NCBI GenBank assembly: GCA_949358305.1
Contig: OX442314.1
Location: 65,543,369-65,607,368 of the forward strand
Direction of reading: 5' to 3'
DNA from: Strigamia acuminata
Lineage: Eukaryota; Arthropoda; Chilopoda; Geophilomorpha; Linotaeniidae
DNA: 64,000 bases
The notes under the pieces are model-generated. The model saw only the letters and a list, made by a program, of their open reading frames with translations, searched no databases and was not told where the DNA came from. The stretch's first letter is position 1. Every line of letters begins with the position of its first letter. Shown here piece by piece: positions 1-10,458 of the stretch. Made by a program: the position numbers and the translations under genes.

Positions 1-973
1 AAAAGCTAATCATAACAATTCGATTCAATAAGTAAAACAATGAAAACGAAGCACAAAACAATGATCGTGTAGCAGACGATTGCGATAGCCAATCACAAAC
101 AAGTATGATGACGAAACCGTAAGATTTGAATTTAAAATGGCTTTAAAACACAAAATAACATAAGAATTCAGGTTAAAAAACATCGCAATGGAATAGTATA
201 ATCAATTCAATCAATATACATCGTAAACAAATTGAAATAAAAACGAATTACCGATAAATTCCAACATGGCGGCCTCGAACGTCATATTGGCGGTAAAACC
301 AGTACATTTGAAATTAGATACACAGAATGTTTATAAAAACCACATAGGAATGTTAAATAAAATTAGGAAATGTTATTTCCTGCATAAAATCACACTATTT
401 ATTCAACACAACACTTTGAAATAGATCGTAAGCCGCACGAACCGAGCATTATCGGCCGCGCCCATGCGGTGGCCGACAACGAACGTTCGTACTGACGAAA
501 CGAAAACACTTGGGCAATAATAAAGCACACCAGTCGAAAGAGCAGACTTTAATTAGTAGAAAGCAATTGTAAATAGAATTCTTAACAACTCGGAAAGTAT
601 AGAACGAAGCGTTAGAAGTTCTAACGAAACGAGACTAGTAATGGAAAAATGACGTCACGCGTGTAGTGTAACTGAACTGCACTTCGACGAATGTACTTAA
701 AAATGCCGTAAATCATGAAAATGCATAAGAAAATCAATGAGATAAGACACAAAGCTTTGAAAACACTTGAAATAACAGTAAATTAAAATGTAATATCAAC
801 ACAAAAGACACTAAAATACTGAAAACACTAGAAAATGTTTTAATAAGATAAAAACCTGAAATGCAATAAATGAAAATATTAGGCAAAAATTCCACTACAC
901 TATGAATATTTATTATGACATAAAACACAGTAATAAATGCAATTTCTAAAATACTTCCACGTTGTTTGCAACA
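1..973 (-). repeat. Element A 3' LTR (partial)
   Basis: Repeats 7820-8792 at an offset of 7819 with no difference that I could see. It ends at the Gag-Pol side with the LTR tip (sense TGTTGCAAAC). The rest of this 1512-bp LTR is off-window. It contains a CRE-like TGACGTCA (650-657), a palindrome with 8-bp arms (610-626) and a GCCGCCATGTTGG motif on the sense strand (261-274). Confidence 0.95.
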
Positions 974-1033
974 ACGAATTGCCGGCGAAAGGACAGAGAA
1001 GGAGAACCACACAAAAAATTCACAAAAGAAAAA
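974..1033 (-). other. Element A 3' untranslated spacer with plus-strand priming region
   Basis: The 60 bp between the stop codon and the 3' LTR must contain the polypurine tract. In the sense direction it is pyrimidine-rich in the middle, with no classic long purine run next to the LTR, so the plus-strand primer cannot be placed by eye. The same spacer is present in B at 25100-25159. Confidence 0.5.
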
Positions 1034-4000
1034 TCACTCAAGTTCTAGGGCTCTCACATGCTTGACTGACCTTTTTAACTCACGTCCATCGGGTAGCACA
1101 ACTTTTATCACACGGATTTGACCATCCTCACCGGGAAAAATTTCTTTTATCCTGGCAAGTGGCCAAAAATATGGGTTAGTACCCATTTTTTCTAGAAGCA
1201 CTATTTGGTCTACTTTAGGGTTTTTGAAGAACTTATCACCTTTGGATTCATAAAAATTCCTCAATTGCATGAGGTAACTCTTTTTCCAAATTTTCCAGAA
1301 CTCCCAAATAAATTGGCGTCGTTTAATGTCCAGTTTTCTCAAATCGGATTTTTTAATTGCACTCAATTGTTTGTTTATTACGTATTTAGGCATACCTCCG
1401 GTTAGAAAGTTTTCAGGTGCCAAAATTCTACCACCATCAACACTGTCGGGGACATAACTTAAGGGTCGTGAATTTAGCACTGAACTAATTTCCAGAGCCA
1501 AAGTTTGGAGAGTTTCTAAGTCTACGGTGCTGCGCAACAATGTCTTTCGAAGTTTATCTTTGACAGAGCGGACTAGACGCTCCCACGCTCCGCCCATCCA
1601 TGGAGAAAGCGGTGGGATGAATGTCCAGAGCACCCTTTTTTCAGATAGGAATGTTTTCACGTCATTATGACCGATGAGTTTCCCCCATGATTGTAATTCG
1701 AGGCTTCCGCGCTCAAACGTCTTACTGTTGTCAGAGAAAATCTTCCCGGGGTATCCGTGGCGTGCCCCAAATCTTCTCATTGCAAGCAAAAACTTTGGCA
1801 CAGAAAGGTCCTCTGAAACTTCTAAATGTATGGAACGGGTCACCATACACGTGAAAAGCAAGATGTAAACTTTTTTCTTTTCCTTCTTGTTGCTGCCGAC
1901 ATAAATGGGACCCAAGTGGTCCACTCCTGTGTTTTGGAATGGCGCCGCTGGCGTCACACGTTCAGCAGGAAGGTCACCCGTTGAAGGGTTGTTGCGTGCA
2001 AGTTTTCCTCGTCTGCAAATTTCACATTCTCTTATAACTGTCTGAATTGTTCTTCTTCCTCTAATAATCCAAAATCGTTCGCGTAGGTGATACAAGGTTT
2101 CGCTTATGTCACCATGAAGCAACTCCAAATGCACTTTTTTAATTAACAGTCTTGTTATCCAACTATCATAATGCAAGATAATTGGATAAACCTCATCAAA
2201 TGTCAATAAAGATTTTTTCAAGCGGCTACGAAGTCGAAGTAATCCGTCCTCGTCAATGAAGAGCTCGAAATTGCGTAGGGTGGAATGTTTAGACAGTTCT
2301 CTTTTGTTTTTCACATCATCAATCTCCTCAGAAAAATGTAGCTTCTGGGAAAATTGCAGGATCTTCAATTGGTTGTCCTCTAACTCGAGTGGCGAGAGAG
2401 GCTCACCGCGCAAAAGTTTGTTTTTCCATCGCAAAATGTATGAGAAAACTCTCAAAAGTCGGTTGTAATTTCGGAATCGTTTGAAGAATCGACCAATAAA
2501 GCTTTCTGTCACTTGAATTGTCATCACAACGATTTTTCGTTCTTCTTCTGGAAGATCCTCTTGTATAATTTCTCTTTTTTCCAGTTTCGAGACATCAACT
2601 CCAAACCACCAAAGTTTATTTTGCATCAATGTTTTTGAGTTATGTGGTCGAGTTAATAAATCTGCTGGGTTAAATTCTGTTGGTACATGAGACCATTGTT
2701 CGGGCTTAGTTGAAGAAATAATTTCTTGAACACGGTTTGAGACGTATGGCTTCCATACGTTCTTGTCCGAATTTATCCAGGCTAGAGTTATGGTGGAGTC
2801 CGAGTAGTATTTCACCTCAGTGACCGGGTAACCGGGAAGAAAGTTTTCTAACAGGTACTTGGTCATTCGCACTCCAACCACTGCTGCAGTTAATTCAAGT
2901 CGAGGAAGAGTCACTTTTTTCGTCGGCGCAATACGACATTTACTCAACAATAAAGTTCTTTTGCCCTCTAGATTGACGACAAAAATTGAACAGCCAAATG
3001 CCTTTGTGCTTGCGTCACAGAAAACTTCTAAAGTGATGTCTTGACCGGAATAAGTCTGCAGCCAACGTTGTACTTTCAATTCTTTTAATTTTTGTATGTC
3101 TTGACTCCACTCTTCGACTTCTTTTTTCTCTGAGTCAAGAATCTTTTCATCCCAGTTTTTTGTCCTAATCCAGATTGCTTGAACTAGCAGTTTCATTTGA
3201 AGCACAACAGGAGCAATGAGTCCCATTGGATCGAATATGGAAGCCATTAATGAAACAACTTCTCGCTTTGTATTCGGAATTTTTTCAATGGTCGGAATGT
3301 TAAACATCATGACATCTTCTGCCGTGTTCCACAATATTCCAAGCATTTTTATAATTCCTAAGTCCAAAAACTCCTCTCCTCGCATATGAAAACCTTCTTT
3401 TTTCAAATTGTTGAAGACGTTCTTGCTTGAGGTCGCCCACTTTACGAGGGGAAGCTTTCCGTCGTCTAATATCATTTTCAGTTTCTCGCAATGTGATGTT
3501 GTGTCGGCTGTAAAATCTCCTCCTGACGTCAAATCATCCATGAAGATTCCATCATCGAGTGCGTCGACTTCTTTTGCATGAGTTTCTTCAAATTGTTTTG
3601 CTTGTTTCCTAATCGTCGCACACAAGAGGAATGGAGAAGAAATGACGCCAAATGGCACGACAATCATTCGCAGAACCATTAGATTATTCCACAAATTTTG
3701 CCATGAGTATGGCTCTTTGAAATAGTCACGAGCGACCCACAAAAAACGTAGAAAGTTTGTTTGAGTAGGGTTGATCATAACTTGGAGAAACGCTTGCTTA
3801 ATGTCTGCTATTATTGGAATACAATAGAGACGGAATCTCACAATAACGAGTATTAAGTCTGGATTAAGGGAAGGTCCCGGAAATAAACAGTCATTGAGGG
3901 AAAGTTTCCCCTTCTTGGATGAAGACGCGTTGAACACTACTCGAAATTTCGTCGTGTCTCGATCCTCCTTGATTACAGGGTGGTGAGGTATATTGTAGGT

Positions 4001-6274
4001 TCCTTTCTTCAAAAAACGCTCTTCTTTTGGGACTTCCTCCGCGTGATTTTCGTGAATATATTGCCACATGGACTCGTCGTAACGTTTTTTGTAGTCTTCG
4101 TTGGCATCTATTCTTTTGAGCGTGTTGGCCAGTTGATTCATGGCCAATTCCCAATTAGACTCCAAGTCGACTTCCTGTCCATTGAATGGCAGCATGACTT
4201 CATAACGTCCATCGTCTAGACGCTTTGTAGTTGATTCGAATCGATCGCGAATAAAGTCGGATTCTTTTTCTCCTGCATTTATTCCGATTGCTTCCAAGTT
4301 CCACAGTTTGTCCGATTTTTCTTGGATGTCTAAGTCGCATGTGTTGCAACATGTTGTCATTCCTTCCTCATCCTCAAACAAATTGGTGTTTCCAGCCGCT
4401 CCAGCCAAGACCCATCCAAAAATTGTGTTAATGAGTCCAAGGTCGGCGTTTACCTTTTTCTTGCCATCCTTAACGACCTTCCACCACACGTCGACTCCTA
4501 AAAGCACATCAATTTGAGCAGTCTTAGCTGGTAGGTCTTCAGCAAGTTCGAGATTTAGTTTCTTCACTTTGTCAATCATTGATGAGTTCAGAATGCCTTG
4601 CACTCGTGGCAAATCTTCCACAGAAAGCATGGAAAGTTTCAAATCTTGAGTGTCATTTTTACTCTGCAGTGTGACATTGAACACATCGTAGTCCGTAGCT
4701 GCTGGAGACGAATCATTAAAACGTTGTGTGGTGGCAGAAACACTGCCGCACTTTTTAAGTTTCAGTCTTTCAACAAATTCTTTTGTGATGAACGATCGAT
4801 GGCTTCCCGGATCAATCATCCCTCGAATGCTGTGAGTTCCTCCTGATTTTGTTTTGAGGTCCGCGGTGAAGATCATTAGTTGTAGAGTCGTCGAGATTGC
4901 GCATGAAACATGTGTTGTTACTTGTGGCTCCTTCGGCTTCTCCGCAGCGCTCGTTGAATTCTTCACCTCGGATTTTTTGCATATTGTGGAATGGTGTCGC
5001 CCACCACAATGTTTACAAGAAAATTTGACCTTGCAGTCTCCCACTCTATGCCCAGTTCTGAAACAATTAAAACACAGTCGGTTTTTCTTAACTATTTCGA
5101 TTTTCGCGTTAATTTCGAAATCCTTTTTACAAGCGCCGTTTAAATGTTCATCTTCACAAAAAATGCACTTGTTTGTCTTGAAAGGCGTATTCTTGCTTTC
5201 AGATTTCGGTTCACTCTTCGTTTTTGCACTAGTAGACTGCTTGGCGTCTTGAGTAGTTGCGCACGTGGTCATTGAACCTTTCACTTTCGTTTTCTCTACG
5301 TCCGATTTTTCATTCTTGTCTTTTTTCGATTTTTCCGAGACGTTTTCAGTTCGTTCGGCCATCGCAACTTCATTCACAAAGAAATTGAGCAACGTAACAA
5401 TGTTCTTATTTTGAATTCCGTGAACTTGGTAAAATCTTAATGCCATTGAAGTTGGAAACTTGCTAATTATGTCGGGCAATAAGAAAGCTCCGGAAGTCTG
5501 AATGGGAATTTTTAGTTGCTCGAGAAGTCTAATAGTCGCAGAAATCTTTGTCAAATTTGTTTTTATCGCTTTAGTTGGATATACACTTGAAACAGCTTTT
5601 AATTCTCGAATTGATTTTATTAACGCAGTTTGTTGGGCATCCTCATCACCAAAATGTCTTTCGAGTTCTTCTCTTGCAAGGTCGTAGGATTCCTCAATCA
5701 GGGGAAAAGTTGAGATGAGAATTGCCGCTTCTCCAGTACACATAGTTTGTAAATACTGGAGTTTTTCAATGTTACTCAGGTCTGGATCCTTGTGTACGGA
5801 GGTCTCGAAGTTGCTTTTGAATGTTCTATACTTCAAAATATCTCCGTCAAATTTTACGGAATCCAGTTTGGGCAGCTTCGAATTTTTTCTAAACGTTGCT
5901 GTCGCGTTCAAGGTTGTATTCTGGTTTGAGCTTGTCGACGTATTTAATCTTCCTCCCAAAGTTGGAAGTGATCGCTTTGAAATTTCGTATCTCGTGCGAA
6001 GAAGATCCACTCTTGCTTGCATAGTCTCAAGCTTGTCAATGCATTCTAGATAATAGCCGTGGTCCGAATATTCCTGTAGATCATTCAGCGCACCGACTAT
6101 TCTCGTTTCTTTCGGGGTCGCAGTTTGCACCAGCGCTTCCAGTTCACCTGGATCTGCTGTCTTCTCCGATATAGACAACAAATGATTCATTGCAGTGACT
6201 TGCGACTCCCAACGTTGTTGTTGCACTTCGATTTGATCCTCAGTTAGAAGATCTCTCATTGTAGGTTCCGCCAT
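1034..6274 (-). CDS. gag-pol: BEL/Pao Gag-Pol polyprotein of element A
   Basis: Single 1746-residue frame encoding capsid and replication enzymes, presumably cleaved by its own protease. In order: a DUF1759-like Gag region (about 135-300); three zinc knuckles (C370-C382, C401-C414, C420-C432); aspartic protease with D488-P-G-S; reverse transcriptase (about 770-960) with D824 and F911-M-D-D914; a Pao peptidase A17-type region (about 1000-1080); RNase H with D1087, E1127, D1159, D1205; integrase zinc finger H1382, H1387, C1417, C1420; integrase core D1452, D1515, E1565; and a DUF5641-like C-terminus (about 1660-1746). There is no stop or frameshift. The ATG lies in AGAATGGCGG, with A at -3 and G at +4. 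It differs from the B protein at six residues. Stop is 60 bp from the 3' LTR and there is no envelope frame. Confidence 0.96.
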   Translation of the reverse strand: MAEPTMRDLLTEDQIEVQQQRWESQVTAMNHLLSISEKTADPGELEALVQTATPKETRIVGALNDLQEYSDHGYYLECIDKLETMQARVDLLRTRYEISKRSLPTLGGRLNTSTSSNQNTTLNATATFRKNSKLPKLDSVKFDGDILKYRTFKSNFETSVHKDPDLSNIEKLQYLQTMCTGEAAILISTFPLIEESYDLAREELERHFGDEDAQQTALIKSIRELKAVSSVYPTKAIKTNLTKISATIRLLEQLKIPIQTSGAFLLPDIISKFPTSMALRFYQVHGIQNKNIVTLLNFFVNEVAMAERTENVSEKSKKDKNEKSDVEKTKVKGSMTTCATTQDAKQSTSAKTKSEPKSESKNTPFKTNKCIFCEDEHLNGACKKDFEINAKIEIVKKNRLCFNCFRTGHRVGDCKVKFSCKHCGGRHHSTICKKSEVKNSTSAAEKPKEPQVTTHVSCAISTTLQLMIFTADLKTKSGGTHSIRGMIDPGSHRSFITKEFVERLKLKKCGSVSATTQRFNDSSPAATDYDVFNVTLQSKNDTQDLKLSMLSVEDLPRVQGILNSSMIDKVKKLNLELAEDLPAKTAQIDVLLGVDVWWKVVKDGKKKVNADLGLINTIFGWVLAGAAGNTNLFEDEEGMTTCCNTCDLDIQEKSDKLWNLEAIGINAGEKESDFIRDRFESTTKRLDDGRYEVMLPFNGQEVDLESNWELAMNQLANTLKRIDANEDYKKRYDESMWQYIHENHAEEVPKEERFLKKGTYNIPHHPVIKEDRDTTKFRVVFNASSSKKGKLSLNDCLFPGPSLNPDLILVIVRFRLYCIPIIADIKQAFLQVMINPTQTNFLRFLWVARDYFKEPYSWQNLWNNLMVLRMIVVPFGVISSPFLLCATIRKQAKQFEETHAKEVDALDDGIFMDDLTSGGDFTADTTSHCEKLKMILDDGKLPLVKWATSSKNVFNNLKKEGFHMRGEEFLDLGIIKMLGILWNTAEDVMMFNIPTIEKIPNTKREVVSLMASIFDPMGLIAPVVLQMKLLVQAIWIRTKNWDEKILDSEKKEVEEWSQDIQKLKELKVQRWLQTYSGQDITLEVFCDASTKAFGCSIFVVNLEGKRTLLLSKCRIAPTKKVTLPRLELTAAVVGVRMTKYLLENFLPGYPVTEVKYYSDSTITLAWINSDKNVWKPYVSNRVQEIISSTKPEQWSHVPTEFNPADLLTRPHNSKTLMQNKLWWFGVDVSKLEKREIIQEDLPEEERKIVVMTIQVTESFIGRFFKRFRNYNRLLRVFSYILRWKNKLLRGEPLSPLELEDNQLKILQFSQKLHFSEEIDDVKNKRELSKHSTLRNFELFIDEDGLLRLRSRLKKSLLTFDEVYPIILHYDSWITRLLIKKVHLELLHGDISETLYHLRERFWIIRGRRTIQTVIRECEICRRGKLARNNPSTGDLPAERVTPAAPFQNTGVDHLGPIYVGSNKKEKKKVYILLFTCMVTRSIHLEVSEDLSVPKFLLAMRRFGARHGYPGKIFSDNSKTFERGSLELQSWGKLIGHNDVKTFLSEKRVLWTFIPPLSPWMGGAWERLVRSVKDKLRKTLLRSTVDLETLQTLALEISSVLNSRPLSYVPDSVDGGRILAPENFLTGGMPKYVINKQLSAIKKSDLRKLDIKRRQFIWEFWKIWKKSYLMQLRNFYESKGDKFFKNPKVDQIVLLEKMGTNPYFWPLARIKEIFPGEDGQIRVIKVVLPDGRELKRSVKHVRALELE

Positions 6275-6350
6275 TCTCTCTGTCCTCTCTCAGAAAAAAT
6301 TCGGCTGTGAAATTTGGAAAGAACAGATAAAAACGAGCATGACAATTCAA

Positions 6351-6488
6351 CTTTGTTTTAATTTTTAAGAGAATAAACCTTGTAATTTTATCCCCCAAAA
6401 ATTTCTCAATTTTCACGGTTTTTGTTTTAACTTTAAAGAGAATAAACTTTTTTATTTTATCCCCCAAAAAGCACTCAATTTTCACGGT
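6351..6488 (-). repeat. Tandem 69-bp duplication in element A leader
   Basis: Two adjacent 69-bp units, each beginning (sense) ACCGTGAAAATTGAG, just upstream of the Gag start. They also encode two similar 23-residue stretches in an 86-codon frame (6240-6500) that overlaps the Gag start in another frame. That frame is probably not a gene. The leader position fits an RNA packaging or dimerisation element, but this is inference. Confidence 0.8.
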
Positions 6489-6602
6489 CCTTGGTGACAC
6501 GTGAGAATTTTAGAATATCAAATGTTTGGCCAATCGAGGATGACCAAAAATTTGAGCGGTTTTTGTGTACGTAAATAAAACGTGACACAATTACCCTGCA
6601 CA

Positions 6603-6702
6603 GTTTGAAAATAATTGACGGTTTGTTTTGCAACAAAGCACGCCAATAAACTCTTTTGAAAACAATTGACGGTTCGTTTTGCAACAAAACACGCCAATAA
6701 CT
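6603..6702 (-). repeat. Tandem 50-bp duplication in element A leader
   Basis: Two adjacent 50-bp units (sense order in B is 19431-19480 and 19481-19530). Each contains TTGTTGCAAAAC, which resembles the LTR tip TGTTGCAAAC. The first unit ends at the second without spacer. Confidence 0.8.
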
Positions 6703-7246
6703 CCTAACATTAAATTTTGACTCTACTGACAGCTCATTCAACTTGAAACTAGTCAGTTCTACTCGAAATAAATCTAATCTCCCCCGCTTATGGCGGTTAT
6801 AATGGAGAACTAAACATGCAATGAAAAAACACTTCAAAATTTGATATGAAAACACTTTTACTAAAATTTTCCCCAAAACTAGCAAATGAAACAACAAAAA
6901 CACCAATGGAATACCCAAAACAATACCCTCATGCAATAAAAATCCCCAAAATGAAAACACAGAACTCCAAAAACAAGAAAATGCAAATAATCCAGGGGCA
7001 AATCGTCTTCCCAGCGCAGCGCGTTGTGTATCCAAATATGGCGACCGGAAGATCCCGTTGCTTGCACACGATTGTTCAAATTCGACGCCGTACCTGTCCT
7101 CGTTGTGGCTGAAGTCACGTTGAACGTTGACACTACTTGTAGCAGACGACGAATCGCGAACGTAAATTATTCCGTTGATCGCACCAAACGCACGATCGGA
7201 CGTTGCACTGACGTCACGACGAAAACACAGAAAGAATGCAACGGCT

Positions 7247-7264
7247 ATCCTGGTCACGGCACCA
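7247..7264 (-). other. Primer-binding site of element A
   Basis: Sense TGGTGCCGTGACCAGGAT, 16 nt inside the 5' LTR. Read as the complement of a tRNA it gives CCA, discriminator A, acceptor strand TCACGGC and T-stem CCTGG, which fits an animal tRNA-His 3' end as I recall it. Element C has the same 18 nt. Confidence 0.85.
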
Positions 7265-7280
7265 AAAACTAGATATTCGA

Positions 7281-8792
7281 TGTTGCGGTCGGTCAACACG
7301 AATATAGAAGAAATGGGCATTTGCGGTTTGAAATTCCCGCCACTAAGATTTGATGATCGTATAGCAAAGTACGTACATAAACCGTGCTGGAAACCACAAT
7401 AATCACTCCCGAATCCATTGTTGCATGAGGAGAAAGCAATCGAGAGCACTGTTGAAAGGTATCCGAGTGCTTGTTTATCCATAAGCCAGCGGGGAAAAGA
7501 GATTAACTACTCCCGACACATTGGAAAAGATGGCGGAAATAAAGTTAAACACGAGCTAAAATTCAACAACTTCTTTAATGAACGGTTAGATGAAAACTGA
7601 ATAAAATACACGAATGTAATTGGCCCTCAAGGGAGCCGCACATGCGCAATACCGAAAATGGCACGCGCCAAGCCGATTAGCGGCGAAATACAGACACAAA
7701 ATTCTCCGTTGTCATGGCAACGGAGGAAAACGAAATACAGGCAAAGTTGACAAATTGTGAAATTAGCACGGATTACAGTTTGTAATATATCAAAATGACC
7801 GCAAGAATGCAGTGAATAAAAAAGCTAATCATAACAATTCGATTCAATAAGTAAAACAATGAAAACGAAGCACAAAACAATGATCGTGTAGCAGACGATT
7901 GCGATAGCCAATCACAAACAAGTATGATGACGAAACCGTAAGATTTGAATTTAAAATGGCTTTAAAACACAAAATAACATAAGAATTCAGGTTAAAAAAC
8001 ATCGCAATGGAATAGTATAATCAATTCAATCAATATACATCGTAAACAAATTGAAATAAAAACGAATTACCGATAAATTCCAACATGGCGGCCTCGAACG
8101 TCATATTGGCGGTAAAACCAGTACATTTGAAATTAGATACACAGAATGTTTATAAAAACCACATAGGAATGTTAAATAAAATTAGGAAATGTTATTTCCT
8201 GCATAAAATCACACTATTTATTCAACACAACACTTTGAAATAGATCGTAAGCCGCACGAACCGAGCATTATCGGCCGCGCCCATGCGGTGGCCGACAACG
8301 AACGTTCGTACTGACGAAACGAAAACACTTGGGCAATAATAAAGCACACCAGTCGAAAGAGCAGACTTTAATTAGTAGAAAGCAATTGTAAATAGAATTC
8401 TTAACAACTCGGAAAGTATAGAACGAAGCGTTAGAAGTTCTAACGAAACGAGACTAGTAATGGAAAAATGACGTCACGCGTGTAGTGTAACTGAACTGCA
8501 CTTCGACGAATGTACTTAAAAATGCCGTAAATCATGAAAATGCATAAGAAAATCAATGAGATAAGACACAAAGCTTTGAAAACACTTGAAATAACAGTAA
8601 ATTAAAATGTAATATCAACACAAAAGACACTAAAATACTGAAAACACTAGAAAATGTTTTAATAAGATAAAAACCTGAAATGCAATAAATGAAAATATTA
8701 GGCAAAAATTCCACTACACTATGAATATTTATTATGACATAAAACACAGTAATAAATGCAATTTCTAAAATACTTCCACGTTGTTTGCAACA
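7281..8792 (-). repeat. Element A 5' LTR (1512 bp)
   Basis: Bounded on the plus strand by TGTTGC at 7281 and GCAACA at 8792, the standard TG...CA ends. It contains an AAAAGATGGCGG block (7525-7536), AACATGGCGGCC (about 8081-8092) and CRE-like TGACGTCA (8469-8476). Both tips can fold: TGTTG...CAACA at 7281-7298 and GTTG...CAAC at 8780-8791. Confidence 0.95.
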
Positions 8793-10246
8793 ACAGGAAC
8801 AGAGAAGAACTGAGATGTGGCGATTCGAAACTCCCGCCAACAAACTCAAACGATCGTATAGTGAAATTCGTACGTGTACCGTGTGGAAATGCACTTGATT
8901 CGCCTCAAAATCTCCTGTTACATGAAGGTTTAACTGTTGGAAACACTTTTGCATGGTATCCAAAGTGTTTGCTGATCCATTGGCCAGTCTGGGAAAATGG
9001 TTTCCTACTCAGAACACATTGAAAACAGGTCAAAAGCAGAAAATACAAGAGTTAACATTAACACGACTATTTTAATCAAATATAAAATGGCAACTGAATA
9101 ATTACACATTATAATAGGATGGCACACGCCAAACCAATTGTTGGCAAATTACAATAAAGAAATACTCCGTTGACATGGAAACGGAGGAAATGCAATTTCA
9201 AGCAAAGACAACAAATTACGAGAAATGTACTAAAAATAATGTGTAATAACTCAAAATGAGCACAAAAAACTCAGGAATAATAAAGTCTATCGTAACAACA
9301 AGATTCGTTAATCAAAACAATGAGAAAACAGCGAAAACAGTGATCGCTAAGCAGACAATTGGGCCTAACCAATCAAAGACAAGCAAAATGACATAATCAT
9401 CAAGTTTGAATTCAAAGTCACACACAAAACCAAATAAGTAAAGATTTTGCATTGAAATACACTAAAACTAAATAGTACAAACACCAATTGAGATATAAAA
9501 ACAAAACGACATGAAAGATTTACAAATCATCGGCAAAATCCAACATGGCGTCCGGTAAACTCTACATTGGCGGCAAAACACAAGGTTTGAATTTCAACAC
9601 AAGAAATAACTTATGTAAACACTTTGGAATAAGTAAATAAGTTCAGGAAATGTAATTTCCCGCAAACAAGACACGTTTTAATGAAAGAACACTTGAAATC
9701 AACCGCAAACCGAACGAAACGATCTTGGACGGCAACGCACATGCGGGGTCCGTCACGATCGCTCGTAGCAGAAAAACGGCTGTTCCGAGACGAAATTAGA
9801 GTGCACGAATCAACAGATCACCCCCAAATTAGTCTAAAACAATGTCAAAAACAATTCTAACCATCAAAATTCCGTCCAAACGGAAGGTTAGAAGTTTGAA
9901 CAAAAACCGAACTAGAACTTGAAATATGACGTCACGTCAATAACACTAGTGAACTGTTTAACGACAAATGCACCAAATTTCACCCGAAATCACACAAATT
10001 GATAGAAAATGAATAAAGTAACACAAAATCACGCAATAAACACTAGAAATAAATGCAATAAACAATGGAATATCACATTTCATCAAACATCAGTATATGA
10101 AAGCACTAAAAACATTTTAATAATGCAAAAATCCTGTAAATAAAAACTGAAATGTTATGCAAAATAAAACACACTTTGGAAACATTTATTCAGACACAAA
10201 TTGGCAATAAAAGTAGTTTCTAAATTATTCTACGTTGTTTGCAACA
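8793..10246 (-). repeat. Element F: diverged LTR of the A/B family
   Basis: Aligns along its whole length with the A/B LTR but with many substitutions. For example 8791-8838 aligns gap-free to 7294-7341, and the right tip is again CGTTGTTTGCAACA ending at 10246. Only about the first 15 nt of the plus-strand end are missing, at the junction with A. It keeps CRE-like TGACGTCA (9927-9934) and AACATGGCG (9541-9549). Its right neighbour is satellite, so it is a solo LTR or the 5' LTR of an older minus-strand element extending left of the window. It is much older than A, B, C, D or E. Confidence 0.85.
9927..9934. promoter_or_regulatory. CRE/ATF-like palindrome TGACGTCA in LTR F
   Basis: Perfect 8-bp CRE palindrome kept in the diverged LTR F at the position where the A and B LTRs also have it (650-657, 8469-8476, 17655-17662, 25474-25481). 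Retention despite heavy drift around it supports a promoter role for this LTR family. Confidence 0.5.
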
Positions 10247-10458
10247 CCTTCTACTAAGGTTTAAACACTATTTCTGAACATTCAGAGACATTGGACTTGT
10301 GGTGTTTGTGCTAAGTCAACTGTGATGAGATCAAAAGTCTATTCTCCCAAATCATTGGTTGGATGTTTCTAAAACTTACATTGGAGCCTTCTACTAAGGT
10401 TTAAACACTATTTCTGAACATTCAGAGACATTGGTCTTGTGGTGTTTGTGCTAAGTCA
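10247..10458. repeat. Satellite fragment left of element D
   Basis: About one and a half monomers of the same 140-bp satellite seen to the right. It starts mid-monomer at the F junction (CCTTCTACTAAGG) and ends in CTAAGTCA at the left end of D. The interrupted monomer resumes at 33516 beyond D. Confidence 0.97.

Larger units (their letters stand above)
6475..7482 (-). other. 335-codon open frame running from the 5' LTR through the primer site into the leader (A)
   Basis: Starts at an ATG inside the 5' LTR, crosses the LTR end and primer-binding site, and stops about 200 bp before Gag. It has a strongly hydrophobic central stretch (about residues 170-240) that could span a membrane. I recognise no family. 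Against a coding role, about seven residues in the first 110 differ from B, while the whole Gag-Pol differs at only six. It may be an upstream frame or chance. Confidence 0.25.
1..8792 (-). mobile_element. Element A: full-length BEL/Pao LTR retrotransposon, left end outside window
   Basis: Minus-strand autonomous BEL/Pao element. Seen: 3' LTR at the left (1-973, continuing off-window), one Gag-Pol frame, a leader with a primer-binding site, and a 5' LTR at 7281-8792. It is collinear with element B base for base: A position plus B position equals 26133 at the LTR starts, LTR ends and start codon. The full length is therefore inferred as 9331 bp, with 539 bp lying left of the window. The right flank continues into the related but diverged LTR F, so A appears inserted near the tip of F. 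The target duplication cannot be checked because the left junction is missing. Confidence 0.95.

Noticed and set aside
734-1012. 92-codon hydrophobic frame at the A LTR edge
   Set aside because: It lies in U3 of the LTR plus spacer, it is T-rich sequence translated as F/L/I, and the other LTR copies change its start.
4854-5252. 132-codon plus-strand frame inside the A Gag-Pol, and similar frames in B and E
   Set aside because: They are antisense shadows of a well-supported Gag-Pol and have no domain of their own.
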